In this document: in pieces, positions 53,381 to 63,565 of the stretch
How the letters are laid out: every line of letters begins with the position of its first letter
Numbering within the stretch: the first letter of the stretch is position 1
NCBI GenBank assembly: GCA_032718475.1
Contig: JAUCBJ010006730.1
Span: 38,469 to 102,468, forward strand
Direction: 5' to 3'
DNA: 64,000 bases
From: Nemertoderma westbladi
Lineage: Eukaryota; Xenacoelomorpha; Nemertodermatida; Nemertodermatidae
Made by a program: the position numbers and the translations under genes
The notes under the pieces: model-generated
Seen by the model: only the letters and a program-made list of their open reading frames with translations
The model's database searches: none
What the model was told of the DNA's origin: nothing

Positions 53381-53512
53381 GACCTTGATGAAGGATTTTG
53401 AATGGGGTAATGGAATGGTAATCAACAATGAATATAGAGTTGGTAAACAAATCGGGCGAGGAAATTTCGGAGAAGTGCGGGAAGCCTACATATTGCAAGA
53501 AGAAAACGGGAT
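53381..53512 (+). CDS. CK1-like serine/threonine kinase, exon with the glycine loop
   Basis: The acceptor is TTCTCAG|GAC. The translation runs MVINNEYRVGKQ, then IGRGNFGEVREAY and QEENG, and the exon ends inside a Met codon (AT|G) at a perfect GTAAGT donor. The IGxGNFGE glycine loop after an EYRVGK stretch fits the casein kinase 1 family, especially CK1-gamma-like members. The phase (2) joins exactly to the exon at 62264 and restores ATG. This exon may hold an internal start (ATG at 53388); otherwise the 5' exons are outside the window or unrecognised. CK1 kinases act in Wnt and trafficking pathways; the role here is unknown. Confidence 0.75.
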
Positions 53513-54926
53513 GTAAGTCATGGAATGTACTGTAAGTAGTCACCACTAATAGTTCATGGAATGTACTGTAAGTAGTCACCACTAATAGTTCATGGAATGT
53601 ACTGTAAGTAGTCACCACTAATAGTTCATGGAATGTACTGTAAGTAGTCACCACTAATAGTTCATGGAATGTACTGTAAGTAGTCACCACTAATAGTTCA
53701 TGGAATGTACTGTAAGTAGTCACCACTAATAGTTCATGGAATGTACTGTAAGTAGTCACCACTAATAGTTCATGGAATGTACTGTAAGTAGTCACCACTA
53801 ATAGTTCATGGAATGTACTGTAAGTAGTCACCACTAATAGTTCATGGAATGTACTGTAAGTAGTCACCACTAATAGTTCATGGAATGTACTGTAAGTAGT
53901 CACCACTAATAGTTCATGGAATGTACTGTAAGTAGTCACCACTAATAGTTCATGGAATGTACTGTAAGTAGTCACCACTAATAGTTCATGGAATGTACTG
54001 TAAGTAGTCACCACTAATAGTTCATGGAATGTACTGTAAGTAGTCACCACTAATAGTTCATGGAATGTACTGTAAGTAGTCACCAGTAATAGTTCATGGA
54101 ATGTACTGTAAGTAGTCACCACTAATAGTTCATGGAATGTACTGTAAGTAGTCACCACTAATAGTTCATGGAATGTACTGTAAGTAGTCACCACTAATAG
54201 TTCATGGAATGTACTGTAAGTAGTCACCACTAATAGTTCATGGAATGTACTGTAAGTAGTCACCACTAATAGTTCATGGAATGTACTGTAAGTAGTCACC
54301 ACTAATAGTTCATGGAATGTACTGTAAGTAGTCACCACTAATAGTTCATGGAATGTACTGTAAGTAGTCACCACTAATAGTTCATGGAATGTACTGTAAG
54401 TAGTCACCACTAATAGTTCATGGAATGTACTGTAAGTAGTCACCACTAATAGTTCATGGAATGTACTGTAAGTAGTCACCACTAATAGTTCATGGAATGT
54501 ACTGTAAGTAGTCACCACTAATAGTTCATGGAATGTACTGTAAGTAGTCACCACTAATAGTTCATGGAATGTACTGTAAGTAGTCACCACTAATAGTTCA
54601 TGGAATGTACTGTAAGTAGTCACCACTAATAGTTCATGGAATGTACTGTAAGTAGTCACCACTAATAGTTCATGGAATGTACTGTAAGTAGTCACCACTA
54701 ATAGTTCATGGAATGTACTGTAAGTAGTCACCACTAATAGTTCATGGAATGTACTGTAAGTAGTCACCACTAATAGTTCATGGAATGTACTGTAAGTAGT
54801 CACCACTAATAGTTCATGGAATGTACTGTAAGTAGTCACCACTAATAGTTCATGGAATGTACTGTAAGTAGTCACCACTAATAGTTCATGGAATGTACTG
54901 TAAGTAGTCACCACTAATAGTTCATG
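53513..54926. repeat. 36-bp satellite array starting at the splice donor
   Basis: About 39 almost identical units, CATGGAATGTACTGTAAGTA followed by GTCACCACTAATAGTT; one unit has CACCAG. The array begins within six bases of the authentic donor GTAAGT, whose own downstream sequence (CATGGAATG) is part of the unit. Each unit therefore repeats a full six-base donor match, GTAAGT. The length is a multiple of three, which makes a 518-codon minus-strand frame that I regard as an artefact. Confidence 0.97.
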
Positions 54927-55256
54927 TAACAGCTATTTCAGTTAGCGACATTATTAATCTCAAGATTTGTTTGTAATCGTTTTTAAATTAAACATATTTA
55001 GATTTTCTCTCTGGCGCTAGTAGTCCGGCAGATATTGTATTATACATCATTTATTCAATATATTATTATCATATTTTTACTCACTATTATTCAAATGGGA
55101 ACTGCCCCGATGTAAGCTTTAGAAATAAAGTGTGCTACTGTAAATCTTAACGATAATTATGTTTTGTACAGTTATAAATATCATTCACCTGTAAAACATT
55201 AGAACGGCCCTAACCACCACAGATGACAGATTCGCTCTGGTTTGAATAAAAATGCT
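54927..55256. other. Spacer between satellite and inverted-repeat element
   Basis: Intron sequence with no recognised feature. Confidence 0.4.
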
Positions 55257-55260
55257 ATTA

Positions 55261-55905
55261 GCTCACAGTGGGGCTTAACTTGGTTTTTGGCAAAGGTTGG
55301 ACCCCGTTCATGAAAATAAGTTTTTTGAGCTTAGTTGGTCCCCTAATGTAAAAATTCACAAAAATTAAAATATTTCATGGGTGGCTTTTTATATTAATAC
55401 TATTTAAGTAATTATTTAATACTAATCATATTACTAAATTTCAACACTTACTCCCCCAAACAAATTGACAGATTTATTTTGCTCCATTGGTGTCACATTG
55501 TACACAAAATAAAAAAATTTAAAATTTCATGGGTGGCTTTTAATATAATGCTATTTAATTATTTATTTAATACTAAATATTATTACCTTTAACAAAGGAT
55601 GTTACCCCATTCATGAAAACAAGTTATTTTGCTCTAATCATGTCTCGATGAATAAAATATAAAAAATTAGAAAGTTTCATGGTTGGCTTTTAATATAAAT
55701 TATATTTAATTATTTATTTAATACTAAATATTATTACCTTTAACAAAGGATGTTTGGTACCCTATCCCATTCATGAAAACAAGTTTTTTTGGCTCCAAGC
55801 ATATCTTGATGATTATAATACAAAAAATTAGAAAGTTTCATTGGGAATTTTTAATAATACAACTATTTATTTATCCAGTTAATACTAAATATATGTAATT
55901 ATTTT
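55261..55905 (+). repeat. Left terminal inverted repeat of the 5.3-kb element
   Basis: Starts CACAGTGGGGCTTAAC and contains four ~165-bp subunits, each with TTTCATGGGTGGCTTTTAAT, TTTAATACTAAATATTATTA and CATTCATGAAAACAAGTT. Confidence 0.85.
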
Positions 55906-56540
55906 GATATACTGTACAGTATACTCCATTAAAAACCAAAAATAGTTCATACATGTTTCGAATTATATTCCTTAACTGCTTGAAGTAGCTAATTTGCGTA
56001 TCTTGGATGACTTTCTAAAACTTTATACTTCGACCATGTTTTTCAAGAAAATGTTGCTTGTTCAGAAAATTAACCCAATCTTAGAATGATGTGGCATTTT
56101 TTAGGAACGAAATAAACATTTCAGTCCACTAACAACATTAGACTATATACATGTATACATTAAGGTATATCAGATAATGGCGCACCATTATCTGCAGTGT
56201 GTAAGATTAAGTAAGAAATAAAATTAAATAGTTTATGATGTTTTATAAATTTATAATAAGATCGATGTTCTTAAATGTATTTTATATTTAACTTAAGAAC
56301 CACTTAAAAATGAATGAATGAAAAATATGCCTTAAATTGAAGCATACTGTATATCTATACCCAAGACTAAGAACAATCATGAACTAATGTAGCTGTTATT
56401 TTATATTATAATGTAGTGTAGGTGTGTGCATCCATGCGTGAATAATGTGAAAGATTATACCTACTGATGTTCTACTAATATATGGTTGGTTCGGTTGGTT
56501 TGATTGGTAAGATAAATAAACAATTATATAGAGAGTACAA

Positions 56541-56592
56541 ATTGTGTCTTATTACCTACAACTACTTAGTACAGTTGTAGGTAAGACACAAT
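56541..56592. repeat. 52-bp hairpin inside the 5.3-kb element
   Basis: Arms ATTGTGTCTTATTACCTACA and TGTAGGTAAGACACAAT pair around a loop ACTTAGTAC. Confidence 0.8.
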
Positions 56593-58356
56593 GATTATTG
56601 ATACAATGTTACTGACCACCAGTTGAGGAATTATATTAATAAAAAAGTAAATAAATACGTAGATTATAGATAAAATGTTTGAAAATATGGGATTTTTTAT
56701 GAAGATTGTGGACTGGTCCATATCTTCCAACTGCTGATCTACGCTAGTCCTTCATTGTATAAACAATGAGCTTATATACTATATATATATATATATAAGT
56801 AATAATATTTAGTATTAATTGAATAATAAAATAATTGTAATATTAAACGCCCCCCTGGAAACTTTCTAATTTTTTATATTTTATTCATCAAGGCCTGCTT
56901 GAAGCCAAAAAACTAGGTGGGATAAATATTTCTCCATTTGACGCAACACCACCGCGGCCGCTATGAGGGAGGTGAATACCGCGGCCGCTCCTAAAGCCGC
57001 AGGCCATCGCTAACTATATAGGTTAACTTGGGATTCTGGGGGACTTTTCGATCAAGGAACAGACCAAATTTTTTTATTTTCTCACCAGGGGAGCGGCTCG
57101 GAATTCTAAGATATTAGCAACTCTAACATTATTAAATCTAACCCTTCGACGGACACGGCGGACAAAAATCCGTCATTTTTTCGACAATTTTAAAATTATT
57201 TTGAAAGGCGCTCTACAGTGGCTCGAAAAAACCCTAGGTTATTGCTTAGCCGACGCCGGGATACGATAGAAGGGATTAATTAGTGAATTCGTTTTTTTTT
57301 TCAAAAAAGATTACCACGCCTTTTTTCCGAAAATGTCCGTCAAAGTTGAAAAAACGGACAAAATGACTTTGCGGGATCCGCTATAACTCGGCTAATATTA
57401 ATCGTACGGGGACGAAAGTACCGCGTTGGAAAGGGGAAGAGTGGTACTACCTTCGTATCGAATGGGGGTAAGATATTTATTAAAATTTCGGGTGGAAAAA
57501 GGGGCTGTAAATTTGTACGTTTTTGTCCGTCTTTTTTGGAAAACTTATTTCCGAAATGTTTAATTCGACAACGCGGGTAGGAATCCACTAATTCTTTTAT
57601 GAAACTCGTAGAAGATCATTGGGGCTACGTTCCTATCGAATGGGGGTACAAAAAATATGTCGGCAATAGGGGCCAAAAAGGGCCAGAATTTGTAAATTAG
57701 TTTTTATCGAATAATTTTTTATTTTTAACTTTAGTTGGTTAAGGTACATTCTATACAGTTAATATCCATACGGGGAATTCAAATATGCTATCGGTTTTGC
57801 TCCAAGGATGATATTAAAAAAATGAGGGCCAAAATTATAATTTCGCGCTTCAAACTTGCTTCGCGGGAAATCGTCTAGCTCGAAAACTACTTAACTTACG
57901 GGAGATTTGTTTACACAGACTTATAGTGCGTTAAATTATCTATCTAACAGCGTTAATCACAGCGCCGGAGGTATTATAAAACTGGAGCGGCAGACGATCG
58001 TGTGAAATATAATATTTATAAAAAGGGACGAAAAATTTTTTTTTTTAACAAATCGCTATTCCATTATAATTTAGCGTATTGCGCCAAAAGTACCTGTAAA
58101 AAGTATCAAATTAACTCCGCTATCTTTTATCTTAACATATATAATTAAAATTACGAATTTTAAGGGTCGAAAAATATCGCGTTATTTTGGCCCTTTTTTT
58201 TAATTTTTTTGGGGTCAAAAATAACCCCTTCTCAAAAGATTAAGAAAAAAATTACGGCAAAGAATATACCAATTTTATTGAATTTGGACCACCAGAACCG
58301 AAGTTAGAGCGATTTTAGTGAAAAAATAAAAATAATTTTTTTTTGCAAAAATTAAG

Positions 58357-58438
58357 AATGGTCAGGTCAATATTGGATTTCGAACCCGCGAACTTAGGTT
58401 TCATTAACGTGATTGATAACCACTAGACTATGTGACCA
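58357..58438 (-). other. tRNA-like relic
   Basis: The reverse strand reads like a tRNA, with an A-box-like TAGTCTAGTGGTTA and a B-box-like GGGTTCGAAATCC. The T arm has an extra base, and the anticodon and acceptor stems pair poorly. It is likely a tRNA pseudogene or the head of a tRNA-derived SINE, not a functional gene. Confidence 0.4.
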
Positions 58439-59290
58439 AGAGAATTTGAAATTTTCGAGTGACTATTTTAAAACATCAATAACTTCGGTTCTACAGGGCC
58501 GTTTAATCTGAAACTTTTTTCATTGGATAGAGGATAGATTGTAGTGTGTGAAATAGGATAAAACTTGGGAAAAGACTTATGTGCACTTAGTGCAAAACGC
58601 ACTTAAATAGTGACAATTTTTTCGATATTTCAAACACTGTTATTTCCAGTTCTATTCATCGTAGAATATTATTTTTTGGATTAAAATGTAGTTTGGAATG
58701 ATTTCTAACTATAATCGTAACATTTGTTTAACTTTTTATGTCTATAAAGTGACTTAAAAATGTCCATGAATATGGTCCAAAATCGCAAATCCAGATTTAT
58801 TAAATTGGATTTTTGACACTTTTAGCGACTGACACTTGATCATACACCATCGTAGATCGGTAGAGGATAAACATAAGTTTGTTAAATAAGAGCCACCATT
58901 ACGATCTGCTAAGTGCATTTGTACAAATAAGTGTGCAAAAGTGCAAATTTTTTAATAAGGTCAAATTATATAGTATTGGGTTCTTTTCTTTGCAGATACT
59001 TTATTTTCATATTAATATGTTGTTTGAACCTTACTGAGCGCATTAGGGGATATGCGTACAAATAACCGGCCCTTATGAGGCTTCGATTGGGTAAATTAAT
59101 AAAACATAAGGTTGTATAGTATAATATTCTAAAAACCAGTGTGATATTAAATGCACTTTAAATAATAAATAGAAATCAAATAACAATTGGACCACACAAT
59201 TAAAAACTCGCACAATTTTGTACTTATTATATCGCTTCAAATTAATTCAACAGTGGATATTTGTGGGAAGGGGGAAGTTACAGTGTGCAT

Positions 59291-59344
59291 TCGGGGGAAG
59301 TTTGGTGAACTGCATTTATGCAGTGAATCCAAACTTCCCCCTTT
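59291..59344. repeat. GC-rich hairpin inside the 5.3-kb element
   Basis: GGGGGAAGTTTGG pairs with CCAAACTTCCCCC across an inner stem ACTGCAT/ATGCAGT. It stands out in AT-rich surroundings. Confidence 0.8.
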
Positions 59345-59942
59345 GATATATCATATACTTAAGACATGCTAGGGTGACGGGGAAATATTTGTTACTGTCA
59401 CACTTTGCTTCCATTTATCCTATCCTTTATTATTACCCCAGTCAGATAAGAGATAATAAATCAGTAAAAACTAAACTAAACTGTCTTTCATGCAAACAAA
59501 TTTCTAACTAAAGACGGGTGAATGACCATGACCATGGAAATAATTTTAAATATAATTGTATATCAACTATTTGGGGAGGCTTCCAAGTTAAACCCGAAAA
59601 CAATTATTTTGTTACATATATAGTAAATAACGTTGTATGTTCTTCATCCTCTCATAATAAAATATAAATGAAATATCTCAGAACGCTATGCCCTGTAACA
59701 TTTCACAACCAAAATATTTAAGTGTGAAAAGTGTAGGCCTACCACACTCCGCCCAAACAACCGCAAACGCATAGCCAACAAATTTAACAAAAGGTTACAT
59801 ACATGTTGGGTTCATGACGAGATGAGTGAAAATTGATCGCGTAATATGAAGTAAAAAATTAAGAGACGGGCTGGCTCTCCTCCACTTTCTTACCCAATGG
59901 ATATGTTGTTGTAATAATCTAATATTGGGGCGGCTTTCTCTC

Positions 59943-60592
59943 GTTTTAATGTATGGGATAATATTTAGCATTAAATAAATAATTAAATAGCATTTATATT
60001 AAAAGCCACCCATGAAACTTTCTAATGTTTTATATTTTATTCACCAAGACATGCTTGGAGCCAAACAAACTTTTTTCATGTATGGGATGGGGTAACAAAC
60101 ATCCTTAGTTAAAGGTAATATTATTTAGTATTAAATAAATAATTAAATAGCATTTATATTAAAAGCCACCCATGAAACTTTCTAATTTTTTATATTTTAT
60201 TCATCGTGACATGATTAGAGCCAAAAAACGTGTGTTCAGGAATGGGGTAACATCCTTTGTTAAAGGTAATAATATTTAGTATTAAATAAATAATTAAATA
60301 GCATTATATTAAAAGCCACCCATGAAATTTTAAATTTTTTTATTTTTTGTATAATGTGACACCAATGGAGCAAAATAAACCTGTCAATATGTTTGGGGGA
60401 GTAAGTGATGAAATTTAGTAATATGATTAGTATTAAATAATTACTTAAATAGTATTAATATAAAAAGCCACCCATGAAATATTTTAATTTTTGTGAATTT
60501 TTACATTAGGGGACCAACTAAGCTCAAAAAGCTTATTTTCATGAACGGGGTCCAACCTTTGCCAAAAACCAAGTTAAGCCCCACTGTGAGCT
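59943..60592 (-). repeat. Right terminal inverted repeat of the 5.3-kb element
   Basis: The inverted counterpart of the left arm, ending GTTAAGCCCCACTGTG. Subunit order mirrors the left arm, with small indels. Confidence 0.85.
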
Positions 60593-60596
60593 GTGA

Positions 60597-62263
60597 ATGT
60601 TAAAGCTTTTGCGGCAAAAATGTGTCGTTTTTGTGCAATTCGCGAACTGCTCTAAAAAGGCCAGCATTGTTCTACGGTGTTGGATAAAGTTTAAACTTAT
60701 GCCCTCTAACGTCTGTCTTAATCCAGAACTAACATGACGAAATTTGCCAGCTGTTTCTTTATGCGTAGAGCCTGTGTTATATTTTGGCCAATCAGCGCGA
60801 TTTTCGATTTACATGCCTTTGTTCACATATAAAGATGACGCAATGCGGCAAATCCACACTTCTGACTTTCTGACTTTGCCCAAAACATCAGCGGCCAGAG
60901 AGATCATAGAACGCAAATCTACTAACTTTGCACTCACTCGCATTATCTTTACATTCACTTTCTTACGTCTTACTGCTGACACTGCCGCACCACTGTTTTA
61001 TACTGTTATAATATATTGTGTTTGTAACCTATTTGATTAATGCTAATATTTGGAGAATATTTATGAATAGCTGTTAACTCCCTTGGCGTTCTTGATTATT
61101 GAGGTAAGCAGAGGGGAACACTAGTAACAATTGCCTGGCTAAAATAACAGTGGTTTGTATGAGTTCATGCAGTTTCATAGTCCCCAACGTACGTGAGCTA
61201 AATTTATCCTTATATATGAGTAAAATTGGTGACCGTCCGTCATTAGTGTGTTTCAGTACTATTGTCAGTTGCGTCAGTGTGAGGGATTAATAATACATTC
61301 CTAAAGAATGTAAACATTTGCGTTATCTCATGGCCATCCGTTGTAATTAGTATAAGTCATAATTCTACGTGGTATTTAAAGCGCAGCACCTAAAAGGAAC
61401 TGTTGGTATTTCCCTGAAAATAAACATATTTTTTGGAGATTATATAGTAGAGATCTCAATCGAATAATACAAAGTAGAATCCATAGAATCCAGTATCCCA
61501 CATCCGGTGGGTCATACGCCACGCTAGACTGGCTTCGGCTGTGTTCATCTGTTTTGGGCTGTCAGGTATTAATAGACACATAAATTAGCAGGTTAAACTG
61601 TTAAAGGTCTAAAAGCGCGAACAGTGAATATATACACAGTATGTAATTGTGCAATGTTAGCCTATGGGGAAACATGGGAGAGTTAGCAAACTTTCATTCA
61701 CCCCTGTACTAAACTTGGCCATCAAACTACTTCTCTGTATTTGGGTTGGGTCCCTCTCCCTTACCATTGAATATCATTGCTTATTTTATCATAATGTCTT
61801 CCTGGGCACTTTTCATTTATGTCTATTTTCGAGCCCCCGTTCTACAAACGGAGTAGACGTGCAAGCCTGAGACCTTGGAATCCGGTCAGCTAGACGCTGT
61901 AAAAATTTAATCGAAATAATTTGAATGGTTTCTGGGATTGAATAGCCAGTTACCCAGCCAGCCAGCAAATTCCTAAAATAAGTAACCTCGCTTCCTGACA
62001 CTACAGCACTAACGCTTCGCGTTTTGTGTCAATAGATCAGGTAATAAATTATCGGCCTCTTATCACGTCAAAGGGATGATACAATGGAAGACAATATTAA
62101 CAATTAATTGACAGACAACTATATTATTGTCACTTGTCTTCTATGATTTATAGTAGGCCTACATTTGTAAAATTACAATCAGCCGTTTTGTTGAATTTTT
62201 TGTTTTATTTTAGTTTTTAGTAAATTAAGTTCATTATGATAAATATATCCTTTTACTTTACAG
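60597..62263. other. Remainder of the CK1-like intron
   Basis: Unique noncoding sequence. Short frames such as 60744-61040 lack support. The intron ends in a TTTTACTTTACAG acceptor. Confidence 0.45.
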
Positions 62264-62344
62264 GATTGTAGAAACTGAGAAAAAAGTTGCTGTCAAACTA
62301 GAATCTTCGAATGCCAGGATTCCACAGCTGCATGCAGAAAGTAG
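62264..62344 (+). CDS. CK1-like kinase, exon with the ATP-anchoring lysine
   Basis: The first base completes the ATG codon split with the exon at 53381-53512. The translation is IVETEKKVAVKLESSNAR followed by IPQLHAES. VAVKLE with the invariant lysine and the following (A/I)PQL motif match the casein kinase 1 family, where VAIKLE and APQL are typical. The donor is ambiguous because GTAG is tandemly repeated (GT at 62341, 62345 and 62349). AG|GTAGGT at 62345 is preferred, since it gives ES-R in the place of the family's EYR. The rest of the kinase must lie beyond the window. Confidence 0.72.
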
Positions 62345-62442
62345 GTAGGTAGGTACCGGTACTAAAGGCTTACACTGCAAGCAGAAAGTACAGTAGGTAG
62401 GTAGTATTAGAGGGTTACAGCTGCGAGCAGAAAGTAGGTATG
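62322..62442. repeat. Exon-end-derived minisatellite, left part
   Basis: The sequence spanning the exon end, CAGCTGCATGCAGAAAGTAG plus GTAGGTACCGGTACT, is repeated about every 45-55 bp with variation (copies near 62322, 62370 and 62418). Each copy carries a TTACAG-like acceptor and a GTAGGT-like donor. Confidence 0.8.
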
Positions 62443-63378
62443 TACCGGCATGGCCTACTATATTTATACGGCTCTTAAAAAGAGGCCAGTTTTTTTTACA
62501 ATAATTTTATATTTTGATATGGGGGGAGTTTTATAAATTTTCATTTGTGCAATTTGGTCAACGGTCGTAATCGAAGACTCCTCGTTCAGCAAGATACTAA
62601 ATTTTATGGTAGCTAGTATTTTAGATAGGTTTAGCTAGTAATTTCGACACTGGTTCCGACATCCTACTTCCTTCTATAAATATTTTGTAGTAGCTAGTTC
62701 TTATTACTATTTGTATAGAAAATGTTCCAGAAGATGTTAGCTATTCATTTAAAAAAATTATGTTCTAGAACAAATTTTTTTGTTCTAGAACATTTTTTAG
62801 AAAAAAATCTGGATTCTATTTAAAACGCATGGATGGAATCGTTCTAAAACGTGTTTAAAATCCATAAAAAAATAAAAAAAAAATTTTCAAAAAATTTTTT
62901 TCACAATATTTTTTTTTCACAATTTTTTTTATTCATTTTAAACACGTTTTAGAACGATTCCATGCGTTTTAAATATAATCCAGATTTTTTTATAAAAAAT
63001 GTTCTAGAACAAAAAATATTTGTTCTAGAACATAATTTTTTATAAAAATGAATAGCTAACATCTTCTGGAACAATTTCTATACAAATAGTAATAAGAACT
63101 AGCTACTACAAAATATTTATAGAGGGAAGTAGGATGTCGGAACCAGTGTTGAAATTACTAGCTAAACCTATCTAAAACACTAGCTACCATAAAATTTAGT
63201 ATCTTGCTGAACGAGGAGTCTTCGATTACGTCCATTAACCAAATTGCAGCCAATGAAAATTTATAGAACTCTCCCCATATCAAAATATCAAAATAGTGTA
63301 AAAAAAATGGCCTCTTTTTAAGAGGCCACTTCAAGTGACCTGTTAGGCCGTATAAATATAGTAGGGCATGGTACCGGT
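62443..63378. mobile_element. ~0.94-kb near-perfect palindrome (foldback element)
   Basis: Arms of about 430 bp pair around an A/T-only centre near 62870-62940. The outer ends are GTACCGGCATGGCCTACTAT on the left and ATAGTAGGGCATGGTACCGG on the right. The right arm keeps about 21 bp (CTAACAGGTCACTTGAAGTGG on the complement) that are missing from the left. Each arm contains smaller palindromes with TGTTCTAGAACA-like cores. It has no coding capacity and interrupts the minisatellite on either side. Confidence 0.9.
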
Positions 63379-63535
63379 ATTAGGGGCTTACAGCTGCAAG
63401 CAGAAAGTAGATCGGTACCGGTATTAGAGGCTTACAGTTGTCGCAAGCAGAAAAATGGTGTGTCGGTAGTGAGGCTTCTGCAAGCTGAAAGTAGGTAGGT
63501 GTCTGTTGTGAGGCTTACAGCTGCAGGTGCCAGAT
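63379..63535. repeat. Exon-end-derived minisatellite, right part
   Basis: Four more degenerate copies with CTTACAGCTGCAAGCAGAAAG-type cores near 63387, 63430, 63470 and 63508. Together with the left part this makes about seven copies, split by the palindrome. Confidence 0.75.
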
Positions 63536-63565
63536 CGAGGTGTAAAAAATACTATATGTACCGTT

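Larger units (their letters stand above)
55257..60596. mobile_element. 5.3-kb element with ~650-bp compound terminal inverted repeats, no ORF
   Basis: Left arm 55261 to about 55905 and right arm about 59943-60592 are inverted copies, sharing CACAGTGGGGCTTAACTTGG at the tips, then GGTTTTTGGCAAAGGTTGGA and the following blocks. CACAG...CTGTG termini are flanked on both sides by AGCT, a possible 4-bp target duplication. CACWG-type ends with 4-bp duplications recall Chapaev-type DNA transposons; this assignment is inference. Each arm is made of about four tandem units of about 165 bp with the motif CATGGGTGGCTTTTAATAT. One further unit lies at 56800-56940 in right-arm orientation. The interior has no frame above about 80 codons, so mobilisation would have to be in trans. 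Confidence 0.85.

Noticed and set aside
53358-54914. A 518-codon minus-strand frame of 12-residue repeats
   Set aside because: It is the 36-bp satellite read through because its period is a multiple of three; it overlaps a kinase exon on the other strand.
60744-61040. 98-codon plus-strand frame
   Set aside because: No recognisable domain or splice linkage to the flanking kinase exons, and it lies inside their intron.
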